Positions 16,528-24,950 of a stretch of 33,940 bases of DNA are shown one piece after another. How positions within the stretch are numbered: the first letter of the stretch is position 1; the number at the start of each line of letters is the position of its first letter. The position numbers and the translations under genes are program-made. Origin of the DNA: an uncultured Rhodospirillaceae bacterium (GTDB taxonomy: Bacteria; Pseudomonadota; Alphaproteobacteria; Rhodospirillales; Casp-alpha2); assembly GCA_913048145.1 (NCBI GenBank), contig CAJWVP010000002.1, forward strand, positions 1 through 33,940, written 5' to 3'. The notes beneath the pieces are model-generated. The model made no database searches and was not told where the DNA came from. It was given only the letters and a program-made list of their open reading frames with translations.

Positions 16528-17163
16528 TCAAACGGTTGCCCGGCAGGCCTTCCAAGCGGCAATGACTTCGCGGCCGTCGCGGCTCACATCGGCGGCCGCC
16601 TTCCCGGGTTTGTAAAGCGACGTTCCCATGCCGAACCCCTGCGCGCCGGCGGCTACGTAGGCCGCCATGTTGTCTGCGCCAATGCCGCCTACGGGAAGCA
16701 CGGGTACGTCAGCTGGCAATACAGCGCGTATAGCCTTCAAAATGGCCGGCGTTAAACCTTCCGCCGGGAACAGCTTTAAGGCGTCGGCACCGGCGTCCAG
16801 GGCAGCGAAGGCCTCCGTCGGAGTAGCAATGCCGGGCAAGGACACCAAGCCCTGACGTTTGGTTGCGACGATGACGTCCATATTCGCATTAGGCGAAATT
16901 ATTATCTCCCCGCCCGCCTCAGCCACCTCTGCGACCGCGTTCTTTGTAAGCACCGTACCCGCGCCAATGACCGCACGGCCCTCGCAGGCCTCACGCAGAT
17001 GGGCGATTGAGACCAGCGGCTCTGGCGAATTCAACGGAACCTCGATCAAGGTGAAGCCCGCCGCGATCAGGGCCAAGCCGACGTCCACTGCCTCATCTGG
17101 CTGAATGCCGCGGAGGATCGCCACCAGAGGGCATTGGGCAAGGGCGTCGGCAAAAGTCGGCAT
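16528..17163 (-). CDS. dgoA: 2-dehydro-3-deoxy-6-phosphogalactonate aldolase
   Basis: Class I aldolase of the KDPG/KDPGal family, 211 residues. It cleaves 2-keto-3-deoxy-6-phosphogalactonate into pyruvate and glyceraldehyde 3-phosphate. The Schiff-base lysine is Lys130 in ALKLFPAE. Glu41 lies in LIEVPLNSP, and GTVLT and GIATPTEAF are present; the last is a mark of the galactonate branch as opposed to Eda. The start is ATG 17163 with AAGGAAG before it; the upstream extension overlaps dgoK. It follows dgoK by 11 bases on the same strand, which secures the pathway assignment. No galactonate dehydratase is in the window. Confidence 0.92.
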   Translation of the reverse strand: MPTFADALAQCPLVAILRGIQPDEAVDVGLALIAAGFTLIEVPLNSPEPLVSIAHLREACEGRAVIGAGTVLTKNAVAEVAEAGGEIIISPNANMDVIVATKRQGLVSLPGIATPTEAFAALDAGADALKLFPAEGLTPAILKAIRAVLPADVPVLPVGGIGADNMAAYVAAGAQGFGMGTSLYKPGKAAADVSRDGREVIAAWKACRATV

Positions 17164-17174
17164 CTCTATCTTCC

Positions 17175-18089
17175 TTATGATTTGCTGAAATGTTCGGCAG
17201 CGGCCCAAAGTCCGGCTAGCGCAGCCGCTTCGGCGTCACGCGTGACGGTGGAGATATTCGCCCAATTGAAAGCAAGGGCATAGGGTTCGGAGATCGCCCC
17301 AGTGGTAAGAACCTGGATGGTATCGGCGCCGCCATACAATGCCCTAGCGCCCATGATTTCCGCGCCAATCAGCTGCCCGGATAAGAACGAGGCTAGTCCC
17401 GGTTTCGACATTTCGTTCGAGATGCCTAGCGTCCGGGCCGAGAATAGGCGGTGCAAAAGGCCGCCGGCCTCCCGGGCCCGTTCTAGACCCTGGATGAAGG
17501 TGTCCGCGTCGAATGTATCTTCCGGCTCCATCAGTCGGCCCAGGATCGAATGATCCTTGAGGACGGCGAATACCTCGCCAGTCATGAAGGTTGCGAAATC
17601 GTCGATGCGGCCATCCCGCACGCGAATCCATTTCGAATGCGTCCCTGGTATGCAAAAAAGGCCTTCAGTCACGCCATTGGCGGTAATCACGCCGCCAATC
17701 TGGGTTTCCTCGCCGCGCATGATTTCTGGCGCGCCGTCCGCCGTGCGCGCGCGAACCCCGGGCATGATGCGGACCGTGCCGTCCCCAGGCACGGTGATCA
17801 TGGCGGCGATCAGGGCTTCCAGATCACAGGGGGCTTCCAGGTATGGCGCTTCTACCCAGCCTTGCTGTGCGCCGATCATCCCGGACATGAGTACGGCGAT
17901 ATCTGGGTGCTCCTGCCGCCAGGCACCGCAGGCTGCGTCCAACTCGCCCGTGAAGTCGCCATCCGTGACTGCCAGGATGCCCTTCGGCCTGGCGACCCGG
18001 TCTAAGGCCTGACCGCCTGATCCGAGCAGGGTCGCACGTAGGCTGGTGGTGCCCCAGTCGACGGCGATGCAGCGTGCGGTGTCGGTCAT
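17175..18089 (-). CDS. dgoK: 2-dehydro-3-deoxygalactonokinase
   Basis: Phosphorylates 2-keto-3-deoxygalactonate at C6 with ATP for the De Ley-Doudoroff pathway. The 304 residues begin with the ASKHA-type phosphate motif VDWGTTSLRA (10-19). They include MRGEETQIGG (124-133) and IPGTHSKW (147-154), which are the DgoK signatures. A GAGGAA ribosome site precedes the ATG. It is the first gene of a two-gene minus-strand operon with dgoA. The family call is firm. Confidence 0.93.
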   Translation of the reverse strand: MTDTARCIAVDWGTTSLRATLLGSGGQALDRVARPKGILAVTDGDFTGELDAACGAWRQEHPDIAVLMSGMIGAQQGWVEAPYLEAPCDLEALIAAMITVPGDGTVRIMPGVRARTADGAPEIMRGEETQIGGVITANGVTEGLFCIPGTHSKWIRVRDGRIDDFATFMTGEVFAVLKDHSILGRLMEPEDTFDADTFIQGLERAREAGGLLHRLFSARTLGISNEMSKPGLASFLSGQLIGAEIMGARALYGGADTIQVLTTGAISEPYALAFNWANISTVTRDAEAAALAGLWAAAEHFSKS

Positions 18090-18556
18090 GCGGTAGTTCC
18101 TCGGGTTGTCGATGGGTTATAGACGCATCCATGCACGCCCGACAATGATGTGGCACGGAGCCCCGGGGGTGGATGAAAAATGTCAACCACTTGGGATCAT
18201 TTTATCCCGTTCCCGCCGTTTCGTCTGGTTTGTCCCTGATCAAATGAAGTCGTTCGGGCTGTGAGGGCATGAAGCGAGCCAAACGTTCCTGTATCTCCAC
18301 GGTCCGCGAAGCCGCATAGTAGGCCTGATTCTGCCAGGGCCTGGTTGTAAGCGCTCTCCAGCTTGCCCAACAATGTATCCGCCTCCCAGCAATCAGACGG
18401 TTCCACAGATTCCACCCGCCGCGCTGTATTGTCGAGATAGACTTAGGCTTAGCAAAACGCTGCGTTTCTGGCCAAAAAGATGCCAATTAGCCTGACATGC
18501 CTTGTCATTTGAATGGAAAGACCAAAAGAGATGAAAAGCGAACAATAAAAAATATG
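18090..18556 (-). other. 467-base gap with a possible frameshifted remnant
   Basis: There is no intact gene between dgoK and the MFS gene. On the minus strand two overlapping frames each show a short protein-like stretch: one gives WEADTLLGKLESAYNQALAE (about 18387 down to 18328), and the next frame continues NQAYYAASRTVEIQERLARF and a basic-acidic tail ending at about 18202. Joined by a frameshift near 18330 they would read as one continuous helical segment. No family is recognised. It could be a decayed gene or chance. No regulator for dgoKA is visible here. Confidence 0.3.
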
Positions 18557-19840
18557 TCATACAAATTCGAGTTGCTGATTTTTCTTTGACGGCGTCGTCG
18601 TTGTTTGGAGGGATTTGACAATCACGTTGCGCTGCCGCCACACCGTGTACCAGATGACCATGCCAATGACCGCGGCAGTGGCGATGGGTGGACGCAGACC
18701 CGTGTGTTCGGCGATCACGCCCAGGACGAAGGCGCCGACACCCGCGCCGCCAATATGGATTATCCCGTACAGGCTCATGACTCGGCCGCGCATGGCCGAC
18801 GGAGTAACGAAATGCAGCGTTGTTTGCATGCCGATACCTGCGACCACGGTGGTGAAACCGATTGAGAGAGCGACTGGAAGTGCGACCATGTACTCCGTTG
18901 TCGCGACCAAGGTGACCCCGAACACGGCGGTGCCGAGCACGCCCCACAGGGCAATAATCGGTTGATCGTCCATGCCGCCGCGCCTTGCCATCCATATGCC
19001 TGCACCGATAGCACCGATACCAAAGGCCGCGGTCAAAACTGCGAACTCGTCTGCGCCCTTGCCAAACACGTCGGATGTCAGTCCAGGCAGCAACTCGACT
19101 ACCGAGCGCAGACAAAAGGCCGCCGTGGCCATAATAAAGATGACCAGGCGGATCGACGCATGGCCCTGGATGAAACGAATGCCTTCGCGAATATCGTCAA
19201 GAAGCGACGGCTGCGGACCATCCGTTTCGGGTCGTTTGCGTCGCGGGATCTTTAACGAAAGCAACGCGATGATAAGTGCTGCATAGGAACACGCATTGAT
19301 TAGGAACGAACCATGGATCGACCAGAGTGTAATCACCACGGTCGAGATCATGGGCCCCACGAACCGGGCCCCGTTGAAGATCATGGCGTTGAGGGAAATG
19401 GCCGTAGTCAGCAACTCCGGTGGAACCAGGCTGGGCGCCAGAGACAACCGCGCCGGTTGGTTGATGCCCACCGCGCACCCCGTAAGGAAGGTGAAGATGG
19501 TCAGGTGCCAGACGTTCAAGATGCCTGAGGCCGACAAGGCGAACAGTACAAGCGCTGACAGCGCCGCTGCCACCTGCGCCCAGACCATGACCATGATGCG
19601 GCTATACCGGTCCGCCAAGGCGCCGCCCAAAGGGCCCAACAGAAACACGGGCGCGAAATCGGCCATCGCCATGATACCCAGCCATGCCGGCGAATGGGTC
19701 AACTCCCACGTCAGCCAGCCGACTGCGATCCGCTGCATCCAGGTGCCAATCAACGACAGGCCGTTGCCGAAAATATAGCGTGAGTAGTCGGAGTGACGGA
19801 GAGTTGCCCGGATTACACTGGGATTTGTTTTGCGCATCAT
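18557..19840 (-). CDS. MFS transporter, EntS-like (MFS_3) exporter family
   Basis: Inner-membrane transporter of 427 residues with about 12 hydrophobic segments. The N-terminus SDYSRYIFGNGLSLIGTWMQ and the loop GGALADRYSRIMVM are typical of the MFS_3 group (EntS-like), as are INQPARLSLAPSLVPPELL and the ATPSAMRGRVMSLYG-like segment (SAMRGRVMSLYGI) in the second half. Such proteins are mostly exporters of siderophores, drugs or metabolites; the substrate is not readable. Two adjacent ATG codons start the frame (19840 and 19837), without a clear ribosome site. It lies downstream of the dioxygenase on the same strand with a 224-base gap, so shared transcription is possible but not evident. Confidence 0.85.
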   Translation of the reverse strand: MMRKTNPSVIRATLRHSDYSRYIFGNGLSLIGTWMQRIAVGWLTWELTHSPAWLGIMAMADFAPVFLLGPLGGALADRYSRIMVMVWAQVAAALSALVLFALSASGILNVWHLTIFTFLTGCAVGINQPARLSLAPSLVPPELLTTAISLNAMIFNGARFVGPMISTVVITLWSIHGSFLINACSYAALIIALLSLKIPRRKRPETDGPQPSLLDDIREGIRFIQGHASIRLVIFIMATAAFCLRSVVELLPGLTSDVFGKGADEFAVLTAAFGIGAIGAGIWMARRGGMDDQPIIALWGVLGTAVFGVTLVATTEYMVALPVALSIGFTTVVAGIGMQTTLHFVTPSAMRGRVMSLYGIIHIGGAGVGAFVLGVIAEHTGLRPPIATAAVIGMVIWYTVWRQRNVIVKSLQTTTTPSKKNQQLEFV

Positions 19841-20064
19841 ACGATAAAACTAATGGGCCAACCGCGCATGGGGTGCAAATACTGCCGAAGGATGTGTCAG
19901 GTTCGAAAAAATCCGAAGTCTATAACACGTTTGAGGAGCGATTAAGCCTCCCAGGAGACGAGGAGATATAGAGTGTATTGATAATCTTAAAAGTCGGATG
20001 TGAAGTAGGGAGATAACGTTACCAATCTACCGCCTCAATGACGAGCGTTTCCGGTTCGTCGTCG

Positions 20065-21072
20065 TTAATCAAGCTTGAGCTCGCCAATTTTCTCGGCCGT
20101 CGGATCAACAAAGTCGACCGTTGGGTCGCCGGTACGGCCATAGCCACACCAAACGCGAAGGCCGAGAAGTTCCCTGAGCCTGTCGGAGGCGTTGGAAAGT
20201 ACGTCTAAGCGAGTGCCAATCGTGTAGTTCTCTTGAGGGCGAAATTGTGGACCACAATAGGTTATGAGAATGGCGTTGCGATCAATATCGGTCTGGTTCG
20301 AGCCAGTGCCATGCCAGATACGGCCGTCGGTGACGATAGCGCACCCGGGCGGGCCCTCGGCAGCGATTGTATTGACTTCGGCGTCCAAAACTTTGTCTGG
20401 ATGGCGTCCAGCGAGGTGGCTGCCCGGGACGAGGCGGGTGCCGCCGTTCTCTTTTGTCATAGCGTCGAGCATAACTAACACATTGGATACTACCGGAGGT
20501 GCAAGCATCTTAGGCGGAGCCTTCGGGGGCCCATTAGCACTGAAACGCTCCCGTGTGAAGGACCCGACAGGCAGATGCTTAGTTCCTCGTACCGTCGGTT
20601 CGGGCGCCCACCATTGGTCGATATGCAAAGGCATAACGATACCGCCGGGTTTGGCGATGTTGGCCGTGTAACTGTGGATGATGAATTTGTCGCCAAGAAC
20701 ATGCCCGACTATCTCGTTTAACGATTCGAGCTCGAGCAAGTCTAAAAAGGCTTGTCCTTTATTGACTAACATCCAGACCCGTTGGTTGATGCCGCCGTTC
20801 TTTGCGCGGAAGGCTTCGGGGCGCACGCGGCCGTTATTATCGGTGAAGTCCCCCCATTGCTGGTTAGGGCCACCGTCTTCAAAGGCGAGACCCTGTTCTT
20901 TTTCGGCCGCCGCTTGCTCTCGAAGCCGGAGGCGGCAGCGTTCAACTAGCGACGTCGGTACTGCATCTTTTAAAAGACAATAGCCCCAAAGGTTGATATC
21001 AGCTCTTGCACGGGCCAAGTCCTTCGTTGGCTTGGGTAGGTCATCCAGTTTCCAGGTCGGCAGGTAGTTCAT
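20065..21072 (-). CDS. Phytanoyl-CoA dioxygenase family protein (Fe/2-oxoglutarate)
   Basis: Non-haem iron, 2-oxoglutarate-dependent oxygenase of the PhyH family, 335 residues. The iron triad is visible as His150 and Asp152 in PLHIDQWW and His254 in IWHGTG. Arg265 (DIDRNAIL) is the probable 2-oxoglutarate ligand. ENGGTRLVPGSHLAGRHPD (209-227) is the standard PhyH core. GGAG precedes the ATG at 21072. Members of this family hydroxylate very different small molecules, and nothing here fixes the substrate. The neighbouring MFS and epoxide hydrolase genes suggest metabolism of a xenobiotic or secondary metabolite, which is only an inference. Confidence 0.88.
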   Translation of the reverse strand: MNYLPTWKLDDLPKPTKDLARARADINLWGYCLLKDAVPTSLVERCRLRLREQAAAEKEQGLAFEDGGPNQQWGDFTDNNGRVRPEAFRAKNGGINQRVWMLVNKGQAFLDLLELESLNEIVGHVLGDKFIIHSYTANIAKPGGIVMPLHIDQWWAPEPTVRGTKHLPVGSFTRERFSANGPPKAPPKMLAPPVVSNVLVMLDAMTKENGGTRLVPGSHLAGRHPDKVLDAEVNTIAAEGPPGCAIVTDGRIWHGTGSNQTDIDRNAILITYCGPQFRPQENYTIGTRLDVLSNASDRLRELLGLRVWCGYGRTGDPTVDFVDPTAEKIGELKLD

Positions 21073-21448
21073 GAAGCGCTCCGGCAGCGATGAGTTTCCA
21101 AATAGTCTATAGGCCGTACGCGCGGTATGGGAACCGCCGGTATTTCAAATTTTGGCTTGGTTGTAGAAGCATGAAAACTCCTCTTATAGACGGCTTAGTA
21201 ATTTTTCGACTGACTGGCGAATTCAAGTATTGCAAATGTGGTTCTCAACATGCTGACACGCCGCTGCGGCTCGACGCCAACCAGGGTCTAGTATGCTTGA
21301 TCACGGTTATTGCTGCGGTGGGCGGCCCAGGCTCTCAAGTTAACTGCACGTCTTTCTTCTAGGCTTTAGATTTCGGGTATTTTAATTTGGCGATGTTTCT
21401 TCGTGAGAGAAAAAATTATGCAACCTGCCAAGCTAAGGAACCTCTCTT
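21073..21448. other. 376-base divergent intergenic region, no gene seen
   Basis: Lies between the minus-strand dioxygenase and the plus-strand epoxide hydrolase, so promoters for both should be here. It is more AT-rich than the flanking genes. Short frames are present on the plus strand (for example around 21090-21362) but lack ribosome sites and family resemblance. I see no convincing -35/-10 pair, operator or RNA structure by eye. Confidence 0.4.
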
Positions 21449-22618
21449 TTGAGCGATCTAATTAACACCACAGCAAACGTGCAACCATTCCAATTCCATG
21501 TCGCAGATGACGTACTAAAAGCGATTACAAACCGGGTCGCGACCTATCCCTGGCATGAGATGCCCGATGACGGTGGTTGGGATTACGGGACTAATATGGA
21601 ATACCTTAAGGAGCTATGTGCCTATTGGGTGAATGATTTCGATTGGCGCGCCCAGGAAAAGCGATTGAACGGTTTTTCTCAGTTCATCGCACCCGTTGAC
21701 GACATAAATATGCATTTCATTTATGAACAAGGTAGCGGCGACGCTCCCATGCCATTAATGATCAGTCATGGCTGGCCAGGCTCTGTGGCGGAATTTTTAG
21801 ATCTCATCGAACCGTTGGCACATCCTGAAAGGTTCGGTGGAGAGTCGAGCGACTCATTTACCGTCGTCGCCCCGTCCCTACCCGGGTTTGGGTTTTCTGG
21901 GCGCCCTCCTAGACCCTATGGGCCGAGAAAGATGGCGTCAGTTATTAATACCCTGATGACCAAAACCTTAGGTTTCCAGGGTTATATGGCACAGGGGGGA
22001 GATTGGGGTGGCGCGGTCTGCTCGTGGCTCGGCTTTGACCATGCGCCAGCGTGTAAGGCCATCCACATCAATATACTTACTATGCGTCATCCTGACGGAC
22101 CACAGACCCCGGCGGAAAAGGCATGGGAAGCGCAGTTCGACAATGACCAGATTATGCAGGATGGATATCGAACACAGCAGGCGACCCGTCCTCAAACCCT
22201 GAGCTATGCCATGATGGACAGCCCGGTTGGAATCGCAGCTTGGATTATCGAAAAATTTCACGATTGGTCTGATGTTGAGGTTGGAGAGATAGAGGCTGCC
22301 CACACCAAGGACGAATTGCTGACCAATATAATGATCTACATAACGACACGAACTTTTAACACGGCTTCTTGGATTTATTATGGGCGACGTGAAGAAGGTG
22401 GGCGGATCCTCTCACCAGAAGGTAAACGTGTTGAAGTGCCAACCGGTTGTGCGGTCTTTCCAGCTGAAATGCTCAACTGGCCGCCGCGCTCATATGTTGA
22501 ACGGATCTACAACGTGAAGCATTGGACAGAAATGCCTCGCGGTGGGCACTTTGCGGCGATGGAAGAACCCGATCTACTGCTTGAGGATATTCGAACATTC
22601 GCTCGAACACTCCGTTGA
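21449..22618 (+). CDS. Epoxide hydrolase, N-terminal EHN domain plus alpha/beta hydrolase (TTG start)
   Basis: Opens epoxides to diols through a covalent ester. 389 residues. An EHN lid domain comes first (PFQFHVADDVLKAITNRV to about residue 110), then the alpha/beta hydrolase core. The oxyanion motif is HGWPG (107-111), the nucleophile is Asp185 in GGDWGG, and the catalytic histidine is His367 in RGGHFAAMEEP. A tyrosine of the lid is likely in WIYYGRREEG. The start is TTG at 21449, with AAGGAA 8 bases upstream; the first in-frame ATG would remove the conserved EHN start. Length is normal for microsomal-type bacterial epoxide hydrolases. The substrate is unknown. The DNA is less GC-rich than that of its downstream neighbours. 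Confidence 0.9.
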   Translation: MSDLINTTANVQPFQFHVADDVLKAITNRVATYPWHEMPDDGGWDYGTNMEYLKELCAYWVNDFDWRAQEKRLNGFSQFIAPVDDINMHFIYEQGSGDAPMPLMISHGWPGSVAEFLDLIEPLAHPERFGGESSDSFTVVAPSLPGFGFSGRPPRPYGPRKMASVINTLMTKTLGFQGYMAQGGDWGGAVCSWLGFDHAPACKAIHINILTMRHPDGPQTPAEKAWEAQFDNDQIMQDGYRTQQATRPQTLSYAMMDSPVGIAAWIIEKFHDWSDVEVGEIEAAHTKDELLTNIMIYITTRTFNTASWIYYGRREEGGRILSPEGKRVEVPTGCAVFPAEMLNWPPRSYVERIYNVKHWTEMPRGGHFAAMEEPDLLLEDIRTFARTLR

Positions 22619-23007
22619 ACTAAAAAGCGAACAAATAGTTGTAGATGGTTTTGCTAGTCGACGGACTGGAGTTGGCGTTAGTGGTGCTGCGCGACAAGTT
22701 GCACGTTCCAAATCCAATCAGGTGCCCTGTTTTTATAAAGCGGTTACGGCACCATCGTGCTGCTGCGAGACAAAACTTAGGAACACGCTGCCCCACCTCG
22801 TGACAAATTGCAGCTCCTCGCTGATACCCATGGGGGTATCCCGATTAACAAGGCTTTCGTAACTATTTGAGCGCGTTCTTCAAAGAATAGTTGAAGAGTG
22901 GTATCTTAAGACACATTGCTCAAGATCCACGAAGCGCAGTTCGAATACCAGATGCTTTTGCACGCGCGTTGAATGCGCCGCGCGCGCCTCAAGGAAAGGA
23001 CCCCATC
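22619..23007. other. 389-base intergenic region with one 7-bp hairpin
   Basis: No gene is recognised here. Bases 22823-22829 (gataccc) pair with 22834-22840 (gggtatc) across four bases. There is no T-run after the hairpin, so it is not a standard intrinsic terminator. A 50-codon frame from 22645 has no ribosome site or family resemblance. The bases just before 23008 hold an aaggaaagga ribosome site for the asparaginase-like gene. Confidence 0.4.
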
Positions 23008-24006
23008 GTGACAAAACCCCGCGTTGCCGTCATTGGAACGGGTGGCACCATCTCCTCGGTCGGCCGCCATAGCCTTGACCTTGTTCGGTATATAGAAAAC
23101 AACAAGGTTTACGAAGTGGACGAGCTGCTGAACGCGTTTCCGGAAACCCTGGAACAGGCAGACTTGGTGCCCGTACGTCTAAAGGCCATTCCCTCAACGG
23201 CCATCGGCCCGGTCGATTGGCTTGCCATTAATGCTAAGGTCAATGAGGTAATTGACGACGACCCTTCCATCGACGGCATTGTCATTACCCATGGCACCGC
23301 GACTTTGGAAGAGACCGCCTATTTCCTGAACCTGGTAGCCCATGTGGATGTCCCCATCGTGTTGGTGGGGGCGCAGCGTCCAGCGTCGGGGATGGGGACA
23401 GATGCGGGTATTAATTTAGTCAACGCCATCCGCGCAGCGGGACATCCGGAATCACGGGGCCGGGGGGTGCTAGGTGTGCTCAACGACGAGATTCATTTTT
23501 CCCGGGACATGACTAAGACCTCGACACTCCGCCAGCAGACCTTCCGGAGCGCCGACTTTGGCCTTCTGGGCCATGCGGATTGGGACAAGGTTGCATATTA
23601 CCGCATGCCGGAACGCCGCCGCGCTCCAGATACGGAGTTTGACGTGCGCGGCCTGGATGATCTGCCTCGGGTCGATGTTTCCATGACCTACGCAGGATCG
23701 GACGGTGCCGCGATCGAGGCATTTCAAGCCGCCGGCGCTAAGGGCATCGTTATCGGCGCCATGGCACCGGGCTATGTGACGCCCACGGAACTGGAGAAGT
23801 TGCATGCGGCCCGCGAGGCCGGCGTCACCATTGTGCATTCGAGCCGTGCCGGTTCGGGCCGGGTAGGCGATGTGCCGTCCCGCCGCGCGCCGGGGACGGT
23901 CCTGGCCGACAATTTGACGCCACAGAAGGCCCGCGTGCTGCTCACCGTCGCTCTGACTAAGACCGACAACCCAATGGAACTGCAGCGAATATTTGACGAG
24001 TACTGA
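23008..24006 (+). CDS. Asparaginase-family protein (L-asparaginase/Glu-tRNA amidotransferase D type)
   Basis: 332 residues of the type I/II asparaginase fold, which hydrolyses amides such as asparagine. The first catalytic threonine lies in GTGGTISS (Thr14). The second block reads ITHGTATLEETAYFL, with Thr97. In E. coli AnsB the matching block is HGTDTMEET, where the aspartate holds the substrate amino group; here it is Ala98. The substrate is therefore probably not plain asparagine. The C-terminus (SSRAGSGRV ... PQKARVLL) is normal. The start is GTG at 23008 with AAGGAAAGGA 7 bases before it; the open frame reaches a TTG at 22891 but that extension is not family-like. There is no signal peptide, so it is cytoplasmic. 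Confidence 0.85.
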   Translation: MTKPRVAVIGTGGTISSVGRHSLDLVRYIENNKVYEVDELLNAFPETLEQADLVPVRLKAIPSTAIGPVDWLAINAKVNEVIDDDPSIDGIVITHGTATLEETAYFLNLVAHVDVPIVLVGAQRPASGMGTDAGINLVNAIRAAGHPESRGRGVLGVLNDEIHFSRDMTKTSTLRQQTFRSADFGLLGHADWDKVAYYRMPERRRAPDTEFDVRGLDDLPRVDVSMTYAGSDGAAIEAFQAAGAKGIVIGAMAPGYVTPTELEKLHAAREAGVTIVHSSRAGSGRVGDVPSRRAPGTVLADNLTPQKARVLLTVALTKTDNPMELQRIFDEY

Positions 24007-24161
24007 AGGTTTGAACGGCGTCGAGCACGCGGAACTTCTTCTAGTCTGTTCTCCCTGACCCGGTCCAAACGCCTAAAGAGAGAAGTTCGCGTCTGGATCC
24101 CAGATCATAGGGGATGTAATGATGCCGGAAATGGTTGGGCCCAACATGAGGAGAGTTCACG

Positions 24162-24950
24162 ATGGATAGCAACAGCCGGGACGCCGCCGAACGGATCTGG
24201 AACTGCTGGCAGAACGGCACGGTCATGGACGATCTCCCTGAAGATTTGCGTCCGGTGACGCGGATCGAGGGCTATGCCGTTCAGGCTCATCTCGCAACCC
24301 TCAGCGACGATGCCGTGTTTGGCTGGAAGATTGCTGCAACCAGCACCGACGGCCAGAATCACATCGGCGTGTCGGGGCCTCTGGCGGGGAGGCTCTTGGG
24401 TGAGCGCGTATTCCAATCGGGTCAGATGCTTACCTTTGGTGCCAACCGCATGGCCGTAGCGGAGCCTGAATTTGCCTTCCGTATGGGCCGTCGGTTCGAA
24501 CCCCGCGCCGAGCCCTATGCACAGGCCGAAGTCATGGACGCCGTGGACACGCTGCACACGGCTATCGAGTTGCCCGATTCTCGCTTCGCCGATTTCGCTG
24601 GGGTCGGCGAAGCCGTGTTGATAGCCGACAACGCCTGCGCCCATGAATTCGTGATCGGCCCTCCCATGCCTGAAGATTGGCGGAACACAGACCTGGCGGC
24701 ACACCCGGTTGAAATTTCAGTCGTTGGCGGCGGCACTCACGTGGGTGTCGGCGCCAACGTCCTCGAGGATCCGCGCATCGCCTTAAACTGGTTGATCAAC
24801 GAGCTTCGTCAATACGGGATCACACTTGAGGCCGGAATGGTCGTCACCACGGGCACCTGTGCGATGCCTATCCCGATCGGGGCGGGCGACAGGGTGATGG
24901 CTGATTACGGAACCTTGGGCCGCCTCGAAATCACCTTTGCGTCGCCGTAG
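24162..24950 (+). CDS. 2-keto-4-pentenoate hydratase family protein
   Basis: 262 residues of the fumarylacetoacetase/MhpD superfamily. Typical members hydrate 2-hydroxypenta-2,4-dienoate or decarboxylate 4-oxalocrotonate in aromatic meta-cleavage, using Mg. Seen: GWKIAAT with Lys56, metal-type acidic residues Glu101 and Glu103 (AEPEFAF) and Glu136 (AIELPDSR), and the late TTGTCAMPIPIGAGD block. GAGGAG precedes the ATG at 24162. Its 3' end overlaps the convergent CobW gene by 20 bases. The protocatechuate 4,5-route further along does not need this enzyme, so it may serve another pathway. Hydratase and decarboxylase cannot be told apart by eye. Confidence 0.85.
   Translation: MDSNSRDAAERIWNCWQNGTVMDDLPEDLRPVTRIEGYAVQAHLATLSDDAVFGWKIAATSTDGQNHIGVSGPLAGRLLGERVFQSGQMLTFGANRMAVAEPEFAFRMGRRFEPRAEPYAQAEVMDAVDTLHTAIELPDSRFADFAGVGEAVLIADNACAHEFVIGPPMPEDWRNTDLAAHPVEISVVGGGTHVGVGANVLEDPRIALNWLINELRQYGITLEAGMVVTTGTCAMPIPIGAGDRVMADYGTLGRLEITFASP

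Noticed and set aside
18393..19115. A 240-codon arginine- and glycine-rich minus-strand frame
   Set aside because: It overlaps most of the second half of the clearly real MFS gene in another frame, has no ribosome site, and has the composition expected from a GC-rich shadow.
21255..21300. A short stretch reading LRLDANQG, reminiscent of enolase-superfamily enzymes
   Set aside because: Only eight residues match, with no further family sequence on either side, so chance is the simpler explanation.
22645..22804. A 52-codon plus-strand frame between the epoxide hydrolase and the asparaginase-like gene
   Set aside because: No ribosome site, no recognisable motif, and composition does not differ from the surrounding non-coding DNA.
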